Part shown: piece after piece, positions 35,941 through 46,000 of the stretch
Numbering within the stretch: position 1 is the first letter of the stretch
Layout: each line of letters opens with the position of its first letter
From: Flavobacteriales bacterium UBA7690
GTDB lineage: Bacteria; Bacteroidota; Bacteroidia; Flavobacteriales_F; PHOS-HE28
Reading direction: 5' to 3'
NCBI GenBank assembly: GCA_002482775.1
Contig: DLGQ01000045.1
Coordinates: 8,758-72,757 of the forward strand
Length of the DNA stretch: 64,000 nt
The notes under the pieces: generated by a model
What the model was told of the DNA's origin: nothing
The model's database searches: none
Seen by the model: the letters and a program-made list of their open reading frames with translations, nothing else
Program-made: the position numbers and the translations under genes

Positions 35941-37121
35941 GCGCCTTTCAACTGGGCCACACCTTTGGCCACACGTGCCATGGCCTCGCTCAACTTGTCA
36001 TCGCTGGTGGCGTAGCTGATGCGCAAGGTGCCTTCCGCGCCGAACGACTGACCTTCCACCAAGCTCACGCCCACGGTATCCAGCAAATAGAGGCTCAGGT
36101 CCACGGACCCTTTGATGGTCTTGCCATCGATGCACGAGCGCACATCGGGTAGCAGGTAGAACGCGCCTTGCGGAACGTTGCAGCGCCATCCGGGGATCTT
36201 CTTCAATGCAGCGATCACGAGGTCGCGTCGGCGGAGGAAGTCCACGCGCATGGCACCGAGCTGTGCGGGGTCGGCCTCCATGCATGCTTTGGCCACGCGT
36301 TGCGCGATGGTGTTGGTGCCACTGGTGAACTGGCCCTGCACTTTCGTAGCTGCTTGCGCGATCCACAGTGGTGCCCCGATGAAGCCCAAGCGCCAGCCGG
36401 TGAGGGCGAACGCTTTGCTCAATCCGTTCACGGTGATGGTGCGTTCGGCCATGCCGGGCAATGCTGCGAAACTGCGATGTGCTCCATCGAACACGATGTG
36501 CTCGTAGATCTCGTCGGCCACCACGTACAGGTTCGGATACCGACGGACCACTTCGGCCAGCGCCTCCAACTCTTCACCACTCAGCACCGAACCGCTCGGG
36601 TTGCATGGCGAACTGAACATGATCAACCGTGTGCGCTCATTAACGGCAGCCGCAATGCGTTCGATCGGGGCTTTCCAATCCTCTTCCAGCGTGGAATGCA
36701 CGATCACCGGCGTGCCACCAGCGAGCTTCACTTGTTCAGAATAGCTCACCCAGAACGGGGCAGGGATCACCACTTCGTCGCCCGGTCCGATCAGGCTCAT
36801 CACCACGTTCATCAGCGCTTGTTTCGCGCCGGTGCTCACCACGATCTGGTCCGCGGTGTACCGCAGGCCATTGTCGCGTTCGAACTTGTTCGCGATGGCT
36901 TGGCGTACATCCAGGTAGCCGTTCACGGGCGGATACTTGTGCCACGGCCCACGCAGGGCTTCGTGGGCGGCATCTAGCGCGAAGGCGGGCGGGTCGTGGT
37001 CGGGTTCGCCAAGGCTGAGGTCGATGATGTCGCGGCCTTGTGCGCGCAATTCGCGGCTTCGGCGGGCCATCAGCAGGGTGGCCGGTTCGGCGATCGCGGC
37101 AACGGTCGGGGAAACGTGCAT
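35937..37121 (-). CDS. PLP-dependent class I aminotransferase (aspartate aminotransferase group)
   Basis: The 394-residue cytosolic protein transfers amino groups with pyridoxal phosphate. Marks are IIDLSLGEPDHDPPAFALDAA near residue 34, VVSTGAKQALMNVVMSLIGPGDEV, the pocket residues in SSPCNPSGSV and VADEIYEHIVFDG, and the PLP lysine in TVNGLSKAFALTGWRLGFIG. The order and length fit the aspartate/aromatic aminotransferase subgroup I-gamma. The precise amino acid cannot be settled from sequence reading. It is the first gene of the minus-strand set that continues with the kinase, ubiE, porT and the FAD dehydrogenase. Confidence 0.93.
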   Translation of the reverse strand: MHVSPTVAAIAEPATLLMARRSRELRAQGRDIIDLSLGEPDHDPPAFALDAAHEALRGPWHKYPPVNGYLDVRQAIANKFERDNGLRYTADQIVVSTGAKQALMNVVMSLIGPGDEVVIPAPFWVSYSEQVKLAGGTPVIVHSTLEEDWKAPIERIAAAVNERTRLIMFSSPCNPSGSVLSGEELEALAEVVRRYPNLYVVADEIYEHIVFDGAHRSFAALPGMAERTITVNGLSKAFALTGWRLGFIGAPLWIAQAATKVQGQFTSGTNTIAQRVAKACMEADPAQLGAMRVDFLRRRDLVIAALKKIPGWRCNVPQGAFYLLPDVRSCIDGKTIKGSVDLSLYLLDTVGVSLVEGQSFGAEGTLRISYATSDDKLSEAMARVAKGVAQLKGA

Positions 37122-37258
37122 GTTCGGTGTACTTCGCGGAACCTTGCGCCGTTGTTAAGGAACGGCGGTCCCAGAGGCGGCAAAACTACACAAGCTGGAC
37201 GGGGCGTCCGGCCGCAAGCGCTCGTCTATGCCGATATTCGTCCACCGCTTTATCAACC

Positions 37259-37783
37259 ATGAACGACCCCCTTGTACAGATCCTGGTAGCCGTACTGCCC
37301 TCCATCGTGGTGTTCCTCACGGCATTCTACCTGATCAAACAGATGGTTTCCGCGCAAGCGTCCGCCCGCATCAGCGAGGTGCGCAAGGATGACCACAGAC
37401 ACACGCTTCCGCTGCGCCTTCAGGCCTACGAGCGGTTGGCGCTGTTCGCGGAACGGATCTCGCCGGGTGCTTTGGTGCTGCGTGTACACAAGGGAAGCAT
37501 GAGTTCGCGGATGTTCCATGCCGAGCTCGTGGCCACGGTACGGGAGGAGTTCGAGCACAACGTGACGCAGCAGATCTACGTGAGCGACAAAGCGTGGGGC
37601 AAGGTGAAGCAGGCCAAGGAGGAGACCATCCGACTGATCAACCTCAGCTACGAGCAGACCGGTGATACGCCTTCCGGTACGGAGCTCAGCCGCCACATCT
37701 TCGAGAACCTCACGCGCCTTTCGCACACACCTTCGCAGGAGTGCCTTGTAGTGATCAAGGAAGACGTCAGGCGTCTTTTCTGA
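37259..37783 (+). CDS. Small membrane-anchored protein of unknown function
   Basis: I do not recognise a named family. ATG 37259 (MNDPLVQILVAVLPSIVV) gives 174 residues: one N-terminal transmembrane helix (about 5-25), then a mostly helical, charged cytosolic part (QASARISEVRKDDHRHTLPLRLQAYERLALFAERISPG as an ordered region, then DKAWGKVKQAKEETIRLINLS). The pattern of a helix anchor with a helical tail and a leucine/arginine-rich region recalls small conserved Bacteroidota hypotheticals. It is divergent from the aminotransferase gene. Its last 17 bases overlap the end of meaB on the other strand. Confidence 0.72.
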   Translation: MNDPLVQILVAVLPSIVVFLTAFYLIKQMVSAQASARISEVRKDDHRHTLPLRLQAYERLALFAERISPGALVLRVHKGSMSSRMFHAELVATVREEFEHNVTQQIYVSDKAWGKVKQAKEETIRLINLSYEQTGDTPSGTELSRHIFENLTRLSHTPSQECLVVIKEDVRRLF

Positions 37784-38756
37784 GCAGTTCCAGTATCCGG
37801 TTGGCCGCATCGAAGGGGCCACGTGTTCCGCTGCGGACCTCGCTTTCCATGGTCGCCAATGCAGCTGCGCTCGTAGGTGCTTGCAGGAAACGTTCGAGCA
37901 ACCCTTCACGGATGGCGTGGTGCATCCAGCGTACGTTCTGGTGTTGACGCCGATGTTCGAAGTACCCGCTCGCCACGTCTTTTTCGTGCAGGGTTAGAAC
38001 GTGCTGCCAAAGTTCATGGATGCCTTTACCGGTGAGCGCATCGGTCAACAACACATCCGGGTGTCGCCCGCTGTCCCGAGCGGGAAGGAAGGCGATCGCG
38101 TTCTTCAAACCGTTGCGTGTGTGGGTGTGGTCCGCTCCACCCGCACCCTCGGCTTTGGTCAGCACGATCACATCGGCGCTTTCCATGATGCCGCGTTTGA
38201 TGCCTTGCAGTTCATCGCCCGCGCCGGGGATCATCAGCAGCAGGTTCAGATCGGCCATATCGTCCACCTCCAACTCGCTTTGGCCCACACCCACGGTCTC
38301 GATCAGGACAAGATCGAAACCTGCAGCAGCGCACAGCAGTGCGGTTTCACGGGTGCGACGAGCCACACCACCGAGGTGCCCAGCACTTGCAGTTGGGCGT
38401 ATGAACGCCTGTTCAGAGCGGGAGAGCAGCTCCATGCGCGTTTTATCGCCGAGAATGCTGCCGTGGGAGCGGAGACTGCTGGGGTCGGTGGCCAGCACGG
38501 CGACACGTCTGCCATCGTGGATCGCCGCACGGCCCAAGGCATCGATCAATGTGCTCTTGCCCACACCGGGAATGCCGGTGATACCTAGGCGCAATGCAGT
38601 TCCGGAATGTGGTTGGGACAGTTCCACGAGCTCACCAGCCTTCAAGCGGTCTTCCGCCCGGGTGCTCTCGATCAGTGTGATCGCACGCCCCAACGCCACT
38701 CTGTCGCCTGCACGCGCTGCGTGGAAGAGTTGCGCGGCATCCGTACCACGTTCCAT
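37767..38756 (-). CDS. meaB: Methylmalonyl-CoA mutase-associated GTPase MeaB
   Basis: MeaB (ArgK family) protects and reloads B12-dependent methylmalonyl-CoA mutase. The 329-residue protein has the G1 loop RLGITGIPGVGKSTLIDALG near residue 58, the switch region VLATDPSSLRSHGSILGDKTRM, VGVGQSELEVDDMADLNLLL, and VLTKAEGAG (the N/TKxD-like block, here TKAE). The last is a common variant in this family. The mutase genes themselves are not in this window. It starts 6 bases after the small secreted protein gene upstream, so it may be the last gene of a transcript that also carries a giant T9SS cargo gene, an unexpected pairing. Confidence 0.94.
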   Translation of the reverse strand: MERGTDAAQLFHAARAGDRVALGRAITLIESTRAEDRLKAGELVELSQPHSGTALRLGITGIPGVGKSTLIDALGRAAIHDGRRVAVLATDPSSLRSHGSILGDKTRMELLSRSEQAFIRPTASAGHLGGVARRTRETALLCAAAGFDLVLIETVGVGQSELEVDDMADLNLLLMIPGAGDELQGIKRGIMESADVIVLTKAEGAGGADHTHTRNGLKNAIAFLPARDSGRHPDVLLTDALTGKGIHELWQHVLTLHEKDVASGYFEHRRQHQNVRWMHHAIREGLLERFLQAPTSAAALATMESEVRSGTRGPFDAANRILELLRKDA

Positions 38757-38762
38757 GCGCCG

Positions 38763-39341
38763 TTAGTAGCCTTTGCGGTAGTTGTCCACCCAAGCGCTGT
38801 CGCCCACATCGCGCAACAGGCGGAAGGCGTTCTCGCCCCGGGCGATATCGGTGAGGTGAAGCATACCGTAATCCGTTAGCAGCAGCAGTTGTCGGGCCGA
38901 TGGAGCTTCACGCTTCTCCGCCCAACCCTTTCCAGGATGCTGGCCTTCCACGAGGCGGAAAGGATACTCCCAGAATCGGATCTTCCACAGATCATCGAAC
39001 ACGGGGCAATCTTGAAGATACCTGCCGATGGTATCCGGGCCATCGGGAATGCACATCTTCACTTCATACTTGCGGAACAGGTTCTCTTGCCCGGGATTCG
39101 CAGGGCTGGGCACGATGCCTTGGGCTTGCAGAACGAACTGTTCTCGGGTGATGGGATCGCTCTGGATCACCTTTCCTTCGAACTCCTTCACGATGAAAAG
39201 CGTGTAGAGCTGGTTGTTGAGCCCCGTGTTGAGGCTGACCCCGAACATACGGACGGCGAACGGGGCAGGGGTGAGGCCGTGCCCCACCGGCACACCGGCG
39301 CAGGCAAGGGTGAAGAAGAAAGCTCGGAGCAGGAGGCGCAT
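38763..39341 (-). CDS. Exported protein of unknown function
   Basis: I do not recognise this protein. The 192 residues begin with a likely signal peptide (MRLLLRAFFFTLACAGVPVGHG). The mature part has no repeats and contains VSLNTGLNNQLYTLFIVKEFEGK, IPDGPDTIGRYLQDCPVFDDLWKIRFWEYPFRL and LLLTDYGMLHLTDIARGE, read in that order as landmarks. Two cysteines lie in VKMCIP and LQDCPVF. It sits between a giant T9SS protein gene (41 bases away) and meaB (6 bases away), all on one strand. It has no sorting domain of its own, so it is probably periplasmic. Confidence 0.75.
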   Translation of the reverse strand: MRLLLRAFFFTLACAGVPVGHGLTPAPFAVRMFGVSLNTGLNNQLYTLFIVKEFEGKVIQSDPITREQFVLQAQGIVPSPANPGQENLFRKYEVKMCIPDGPDTIGRYLQDCPVFDDLWKIRFWEYPFRLVEGQHPGKGWAEKREAPSARQLLLLTDYGMLHLTDIARGENAFRLLRDVGDSAWVDNYRKGY

Positions 39342-39382
39342 GCCGTGAAGCGTTGCGCTAAGATACCGGATCCGCTCCAGCG

Positions 39383-42300
39383 TTAGTGTTTCACGAAGTG
39401 GGCGGAACGGGTCACAAGGCCTCGGGAGTCGTTCACCAACAGCGTGTAGCTACCCACTGCAAGACGCTCCAGCGGTATGTCTATAAGCATGTTGCCCTTG
39501 GTGGCGTGGTACAGGTCCTGTTCGATCAAGCGGCCCTGTGCATCGATCACGCGCCAGATGATGGCATCCTCTTCCGGCATTTCGAAGGAAGCCCAAAGGA
39601 TGTTCCCGGCCGGGTTCGGGAAAACGACGATATCGGTGATGCTCTTGCGGTAGACCACATGATCGGCAGGGCTGTTCTCTGCGGTTCCGTCCAGATCCAC
39701 CTGCCGCACCCTGTAATAATTCAGGCCTTCAACGGGGCGCTCATCCAAGAAGAAGTAATTGGTGAGGGACGCAGAAGTGCCCATCGCCTGTACCGTGCCG
39801 ATCTCCGCATAGGCCATGGCATCAGTGGAGCGTTCCACCACGAAGTGGCTCGTATTGGTTTCCGCTCCAGTGGACCATCGCACTTCCACCGCATCGCCGT
39901 TCAACTCGGCCTCTAGACCTAGCAGTTCTGCAGGCAATAATGAACAATCCAGCGATGCACCGCCGGTAAGTTGCCACTCGAGCGTGAAGGCTGTATTCGG
40001 TTGCGCATCGCTGAAGTTGCTGATGTACAGCGAATAGACCTGCCCTGCGCTCACAGAAAGCGCAGAACTGAAGCGTTGTGCGGAGGCTCCATCCTCCACA
40101 GCATTGCTGGCCGAAGTGCTCAAGCCGGTAGCCCCGTTCGGGTAGGCATAGTTGCACCGGACAGGTTGTTGATCCGGTTTGCATACCACCGAGGTGGTCG
40201 GCCCCCACACCGCGAAATCGTAATCCACGTTCGCCGAAGGTGTGATGGTGAAGGCCAAGGTTCCCGCGCTGGACGGGGAGAAGTGGTACCACGTGCCTCT
40301 CTTTTCCGCAGTCCCCAAACATCCTTGGTTGCGTGCGGTAAGATCCATATCGAATCCCGTGTCCAACGTGCTGTTGGAGAAGGACTCCGCGCTACAGATG
40401 GAACGCCCCCCGCGGCAATCTTCGATGGGTGCATCCGGCGGTTGGCAGTCCACGGCCTCCACCAAGGACAACCCTGCTGCCGGGTTCGGGCCTTGACGAA
40501 GGACGCCCCAGCCGCCCGGTACCTGCCGTATCTGGTACCGGTTCTGGCCTTGGTTGCCGCCGGTGTTCACGTAGGTCACTTGAAATACGTCCCCACTGTT
40601 CAGGCCGATCATCCGGCATTCGTAGAAATCCGATGAAGCCACGGTGGTGTTCACCACGGCTGCACTGTTCACCTGGGTCTGTACGGCACTGGTTCCCCAT
40701 CCGTTCTCCCCGGAATCCCAGAGTTCCAAGAAGTAGACACACGATCCACTGGGTAATGCCGGGCTCCAGATGCAGAGGTTGAAGGTGCCCGAGTTCGTTC
40801 CGGAACCCCAGTAGCGCAGGTAGTAGGTGTCGCCCGGGGTCAGGTCCGTGAAGCGCAAGAATGGCATTGCTCCCAGGCCTTCATCAGCGCTGCACTGCAC
40901 GAGTTTCAAACCAGCGGCCGTACAGGTGGTCCCGCTGTATAGCGCCATGGACCCGTCCGTAAGCGTTCCGCTTGTGCTCTCGATGATGGCGACACCCGAT
41001 GTGGGTGCAGTGAACTGGTACCATACATCCACCGACCCGGCGTTAAGTGTGCCGCACCCTGGTTCTTCCACACCGGCGGAAAGCGTTGCGAACGAATTGG
41101 TACGACTGGTCATGCTGCAGCTCGAGCCTACGGTGATGGCAATTGCTCCGCAGGGTTCATCGTTCACGGGCGGTTCCAGCGCACAGATGTTGAATTGGCC
41201 GAAGGTGCTGTTCCCATTGGCCCAGACGCGCACATAATAGGTGGTACTGGGGGTGAGCCCGGAAGCCGTGATCTGGGGCATGTTGCCCGATGAGCCATTG
41301 TCGTTGCAGGCGATCTCGGTCTTGGCCCCTCCGCACGATGCCGCCGAGTAAAGGGCCATTGCAGCGTTGGTCAACGAACTTCCACTGATGGTGCTGGTGG
41401 TAAGGATAATTCGCCCGGATGCGGGTGCTGTGACACGGAACCAGACATCGTTGCCGAGGTAGTTCCCGCAGGATGGCGTTGCTACTCCGGTGGTATTCGT
41501 AGAGCCGCCGGTCGTGGAGGTCGTCGTGGTACAGGAAGTACCCACGGTCAGTGTCGTTCCTGCGCAGGGATCGTCGTGTGCGGCTGCCGCCGGCGTGGTC
41601 ACACAAATATTGAAGGCACCGAATGCATTGTTCCCATACTCCCAGAACCGGATGTAATAGCGCGTTCCCGAGGTGAGGCCGGACAATGCGAGATAGGGCA
41701 TGGTGCCACCCGAAGGGGAGTCGTCGTTGCAATCCAATTCGGTGAATGCACTGGAACAGGTGCTGGCGGCGTAAACGGCCATCGCGCCATCGGTCAACGA
41801 ACTTCCGGAAACCGTGCTGGTAGTGATGGCCACTTGGCCGGAAGCAGGTGCCAAGAAGGAGTACCACACGTCGCCGCCGGCATAGTTGGAGCAAGAGGGC
41901 GATGCAACACCTGTGGTTGAAGTAGCCCCGTTGTTGGTTCCGGTGGTATTGCTACAAGTGGCGGCCACGGTCAGGGGAGTAGCCGTGCAGCGGTCGTCGT
42001 TCAGCGAGCAGGTGATCCATACCGGCGCACAGGTCCCGTTCGTATTGCAGTTCTGCCGATCCACCAATACTCTGACCTGGCCGGTGTAGGTGGCGGTCCA
42101 CTGCACCGTAGAGCGGTTTCCATTGCACCCGTCATCGTTGAATGCCAAGTTGGTGGTCCCAGTGCCATTGTACAGCGTGATCAAGGTGTTCCAACTGGCG
42201 CCACAGGTGCTGAACGTGTAGATGTTGCCCGAGGTGACGTTGACACGAACGTACTCCCCACCTTCCACACAACCACCGGAGACGCTCCCCGGGCAGCTTA

Positions 42301-42415
42301 CGCTCACCACCGAGCCCACCACGGTATTGTTGTTCGGGCATTGTCCCCAGGTGGTAGGCGCAATGTGCAACAAGACCGCTGTCCAGAGCGTACGGGAGAA
42401 CAACAAGGTGCGCAT
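39383..42415 (-). CDS. Large modular T9SS cargo protein with PPC-like repeats
   Basis: The 1,010-residue protein begins with a signal peptide (ending TTWGQ). An N-terminal cysteine-rich domain (about 25-135) precedes three PPC-like beta-sandwich modules that start near residues 137, 280 and 419, each opening with a (N/D)D(x)PC(x)A/T pattern and ending in a variant of YYxRFWEYGNxxFGxFNICV. A CxxFLELWDSGENGWG domain lies near 557 and an EDCRGGRSICSAESFSN domain near 667. A fibronectin-like segment (near 825: WSTGAETNTSHFVVERSTD) and a T9SS type A sorting domain follow (VFPNPAGN near 930, ending SAHFVKH). The same modules recur in three other giant proteins in the window. I infer a cell-surface adhesin or matrix protein; no catalytic motif was seen. 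It lies 3 bases after the upstream small gene. Confidence 0.87.
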   Translation of the reverse strand: MRTLLFSRTLWTAVLLHIAPTTWGQCPNNNTVVGSVVSVSCPGSVSGGCVEGGEYVRVNVTSGNIYTFSTCGASWNTLITLYNGTGTTNLAFNDDGCNGNRSTVQWTATYTGQVRVLVDRQNCNTNGTCAPVWITCSLNDDRCTATPLTVAATCSNTTGTNNGATSTTGVASPSCSNYAGGDVWYSFLAPASGQVAITTSTVSGSSLTDGAMAVYAASTCSSAFTELDCNDDSPSGGTMPYLALSGLTSGTRYYIRFWEYGNNAFGAFNICVTTPAAAAHDDPCAGTTLTVGTSCTTTTSTTGGSTNTTGVATPSCGNYLGNDVWFRVTAPASGRIILTTSTISGSSLTNAAMALYSAASCGGAKTEIACNDNGSSGNMPQITASGLTPSTTYYVRVWANGNSTFGQFNICALEPPVNDEPCGAIAITVGSSCSMTSRTNSFATLSAGVEEPGCGTLNAGSVDVWYQFTAPTSGVAIIESTSGTLTDGSMALYSGTTCTAAGLKLVQCSADEGLGAMPFLRFTDLTPGDTYYLRYWGSGTNSGTFNLCIWSPALPSGSCVYFLELWDSGENGWGTSAVQTQVNSAAVVNTTVASSDFYECRMIGLNSGDVFQVTYVNTGGNQGQNRYQIRQVPGGWGVLRQGPNPAAGLSLVEAVDCQPPDAPIEDCRGGRSICSAESFSNSTLDTGFDMDLTARNQGCLGTAEKRGTWYHFSPSSAGTLAFTITPSANVDYDFAVWGPTTSVVCKPDQQPVRCNYAYPNGATGLSTSASNAVEDGASAQRFSSALSVSAGQVYSLYISNFSDAQPNTAFTLEWQLTGGASLDCSLLPAELLGLEAELNGDAVEVRWSTGAETNTSHFVVERSTDAMAYAEIGTVQAMGTSASLTNYFFLDERPVEGLNYYRVRQVDLDGTAENSPADHVVYRKSITDIVVFPNPAGNILWASFEMPEEDAIIWRVIDAQGRLIEQDLYHATKGNMLIDIPLERLAVGSYTLLVNDSRGLVTRSAHFVKH

Positions 42416-42418
42416 GGA

Positions 42419-42922
42419 CTACTCGTGGGAACTGTCCCGCTGTTGTTCTCGAGGGGCGGTCAGGATGCCATATTCCACCGGATGTGCAGCGATCCACGCG
42501 GCCTTGAAGGCATCATACCGCTGGTTATCCCGAACGCGATCACCGGTATCGACATAGCGTGGTGGATCGTCCTGCACGGGTCGGTCGTCCCAGCCAGCCG
42601 TTAAGATCGGCTCCTGACCAACTTCCGTGAAGTCCAACAACTCCATCTGCCTGCGCTCGAACATCATGTTGCATTCGAAGCGGCTTAAGTGGTTCACCGT
42701 CTTGTAGCTGAGAACGCCTTCCTGCGCGTCCATTACCAGTTCCGCTGCCGGATCGTGCTGCATCAGGTCGTGGGCCACCAATTTCTGTTGCTCGCTACTT
42801 ATGGGAACGGCTACCCGGATCTGGAAGTGATGGACCCGTTGGGCTAACGCCACCAAGGACCAAGAGCAGAGCAGCATGGTCAGGAACGTTCTACCGGTCA
42901 CCCGAACGGGAGAGATGCACAT
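42419..42922 (-). CDS. Small exported protein of unknown function
   Basis: I do not recognise this protein. The 167 residues begin with a hydrophobic stretch (MLLCSWSLVALAQ) that reads as a signal peptide; ATG 42877 would give a more compact one than ATG 42922. The mature part contains VHHFQIRVAVPISSEQQKLVAHDLMQHDP, EGVLSYKTVNHLSRFECNMMFERRQ and YDAFKAAWIAAHP as ordered landmarks. The last resembles the NQRYDxAKxAWIxxHP ending seen in small Bacteroidota hypotheticals. The gene stops 3 bases before the start of the large T9SS protein gene, so the two are probably made together, and this product may help export or anchor it. Confidence 0.7.
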   Translation of the reverse strand: MCISPVRVTGRTFLTMLLCSWSLVALAQRVHHFQIRVAVPISSEQQKLVAHDLMQHDPAAELVMDAQEGVLSYKTVNHLSRFECNMMFERRQMELLDFTEVGQEPILTAGWDDRPVQDDPPRYVDTGDRVRDNQRYDAFKAAWIAAHPVEYGILTAPREQQRDSSHE

Positions 42923-43022
42923 GCGGCGAAAATATTCGACAGCCTATGCTTGGCTCCGCCCTGATCCACGCTTGTCTCAACACCACTGGGTGGACAACGC
43001 AACTTCGGCTGACCTGGAACGA

Positions 43023-43052
43023 GAACGGCCATCCCGCAAAGGATGGCCGTTC
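43023..43052 (-). terminator. Hairpin terminator after the second giant T9SS gene
   Basis: GAACGGCCATCC (43023-43034) pairs perfectly with GGATGGCCGTTC (43041-43052) around a 6-base loop. On the minus strand it starts 17 bases beyond the stop at 43070 and is followed by TCGTTCC rather than a full T run. Confidence 0.8.
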
Positions 43053-43069
43053 CAAAGTGCTCGGCTCTA

Positions 43070-46000
43070 CTATTGCTTCACGAAGCGTGTGCGCGCGAAT
43101 GGTTCACCTTTCGCGGTAAGGAGTTGTACGGTGTAACTGCCGGCTTCGAGCTTTTCAATGGGCAGTTCGAAGCGGAATACGCCATTGTCCGTTCTGAAGG
43201 TGGAAATAAGGCGTCCACTGCCGTCCAGGATCCTCACATGCAACACACCGTCATAAGCGGAGTTCAGGATCACTTCGGCACGATCACGTGTGGGGTTCGG
43301 CACTACCATCACTGTGGTCAGGTCCGGGTGGTACATGGCCGTCACGATGTTGGTCGGGCGGGTCTCGCCATCCAGGTCCACGGCTTGCACACGGTAATAG
43401 TTCAACCCTTGGATGGGTTGCTCATCGGGGAAGAGGTACTCCGAACGGTGGTCGGAATTCCCAGCCGCGGTCAACGTCCCGATCGGTTCGAACAGGATAC
43501 CGTCCGCCGAGCGTTCCACCGTGAAGTGCGAGCTGTTCTGTTCAAAGTTCGTGCTCCAGGTCAGATCCACTTTGTTGGTCCGCTGAACCGCCTTCAACTC
43601 GATCACATCGGAAGGCAGGATCACACAGTCGATCATCGTAGAGGGGGTGACGTTCCAAGAAACCGTATAGGGCTGACCCGCCAAGTGATGGTCATCCACA
43701 TAGAGCAAGTAGCGGCGTGGCAGACCTACACCAGGAACTTGGATCCCCTGCACCCACCCATCGGTGTTGTCAGTAGCCGGGCCTGCTATGAACCATGGCG
43801 CAGCGCCGAAGAAGTCGGCCCCCATACCCGTGCTAGCGGCAGGGTTGTTGTTCACACCACCGGAATTAATGGTGTTAAGGCGCGAGGCGAATGAACAGCG
43901 GATCGGTGGAGCAGTAGGCAGGCAGTTGGCATCCACGGGGTTCAAGCCACCCGTGTTCGGTGCCGCCCAGATCGCCCAGTCCACATCGGCCGGGGTGGAT
44001 GGCGTTATCGTCATGCCCAAGGTCCCAGCGGCGGTTACACTGAAGGCGTACCATGATCCTTGGTGTTCGCCACCGGTCAAGCAACCCATGTTGATCCCTT
44101 GCATGTCAGGGCCGCAACCGTTGCCGTAGGCCACATTCGTGAAGCCTGTTCCGCTGCACACGGAGAACGCCCCGTTGCAATCGCTCTGCAAGCTGGTCTG
44201 GCCACCGCCCGCCACGATGCAGATGCTGAACGTTCCGCGCGCACCACCATAGCCGTAAACACGGATCCAATAGGTCGCACCAGGTGTCAATGGCGTACAC
44301 ATGCGGTCGATCGCGGGCATCAGGTTCTGCCCATCATCGTCATCGCATTCCATCAAGGTGAACGGACCGGTACAGGTTGCAGCGGAATACAAAGCCATGG
44401 CCGCATCGGTCAATGTACCCGCTCGTGTGTCAATGAACACCCTGCCACTCGGCGGAGCAACGAACCGGAACCAGACGTCACCACCATTGTAGTTGCCACA
44501 GCCTGGGGCCGGTGCACCTGAGGTTGCTGTTGTGTTCGTATTGGAATACGTGAGTGGCGAGCAACTCGTTTGTGGCGTCAACAGTGTGGCGCCGATAGGC
44601 GTGCAGGTGCCATTCTGGTTCCACGGATTGTCGTTGCTGGCCTGCGGTAGGCAGGTAGTACGTGCACGGAATCCCTGGAAAGTGACGGAGGCATCCGAGA
44701 CGAAGTGGAAGGTCAAGCAGCCGCTCGGTTGGTTCAGCGGTGGTGCAACAGCTGGGCGTGCGATGCTTGCGGTGAACGGGCCGGGTGCCGTGAAGCCCCA
44801 ATACGCTCCAGCGCCGAACGGTGCAGGTCCATTACCCGGGCCATTGCCACTGGGTATCATCGGAGCTGTGGTGCTGGATCCGTCGAAGACATAAACTTTA
44901 TCCCACGTGTTCTCCAATGCGAATTGGGAGAAATTCACCTGCAGGATCTGGCCAACGGCTGGGCAGAACGTCTGGGTGGAGACCACATTATCCGCGTAGT
45001 TGCCCGAAGAACCTCCGGGAGTTTCGTAGAAATCGAGGTTGCATTGCCCTATCACTGGCAGCACCGGTGGAGGAGGTCCACAGGTCACCAAACCTTGCCA
45101 CCCACTTCCGCTAACGATACCATCGGTGTAGAAGACCAAGGTCAAACATCCCCCCGGGTTCGCGGCCGTGATGCTGGACGTTACAATGCCCGGACTGCCG
45201 TTGCCCCAGTACGCACCGTTGGGTGGGATAGGTGGATTGTACGGCCCGCTCCAAGTGCCTTGTGCTCCATTGCCACTGTTGATCTGCGTGGCGATCACAG
45301 GCCCCGTGTTCAGCGGGGTTCCCACGGCAAGACTGTCATTGAAGATGTACAGCCCGTCGAAGAAGGTTTCCACATTGAAGCTTGAGAAGTTCACGGAAAC
45401 CACATCACCAGGGTTGTTGGGACAAAGGATCTCGTGGTACGGAGCGATGCCCGTGCTGGCCACCCCAAGGTTACCCGGATAGGTGAACCCTGTAGAACCT
45501 CCCGGATCGAAGATGGTGAGGCCACAATCCCCCACCGGTGGCGGTGGCGTTGGGCCTGGTGGGCCGCACGAGACCTTGAATGCGAAGCCCGGTGCGGTGA
45601 AGATGAAATCCGAGGTGAACACGACCATCAAACATCCCGTAGGATTGCCCGCTGTGATGGTTCCGGAAATGGTTCCGGGACCGTTGGTGCCCGTGTACGT
45701 TCCAATAAGGTTCGCGGGTAGCGGCGCACCAGAAGCTTGGTTGTAGATCCGCATGAAGTCGAACCCGGGTTCCAAGCTGAATTGCGAGAAGGTCAAGGTC
45801 ACCACATCGCCAGGCTTGGAGGCGCAATACACGTCGTTATCGTTCTCGTTGTCGCCATAGGCGTTCGCGGGACCGCCACTGTCGTATACCGTTCCTTGGC
45901 ACAAGAGCGGGTCGTTACGGCGCGCGCAGATGGAGAAAATACCTTGTGCGGTGTTCTGGCGCCAAACGCGGATGTAGAGCCGTTCGCCCGGTGTGATGGT

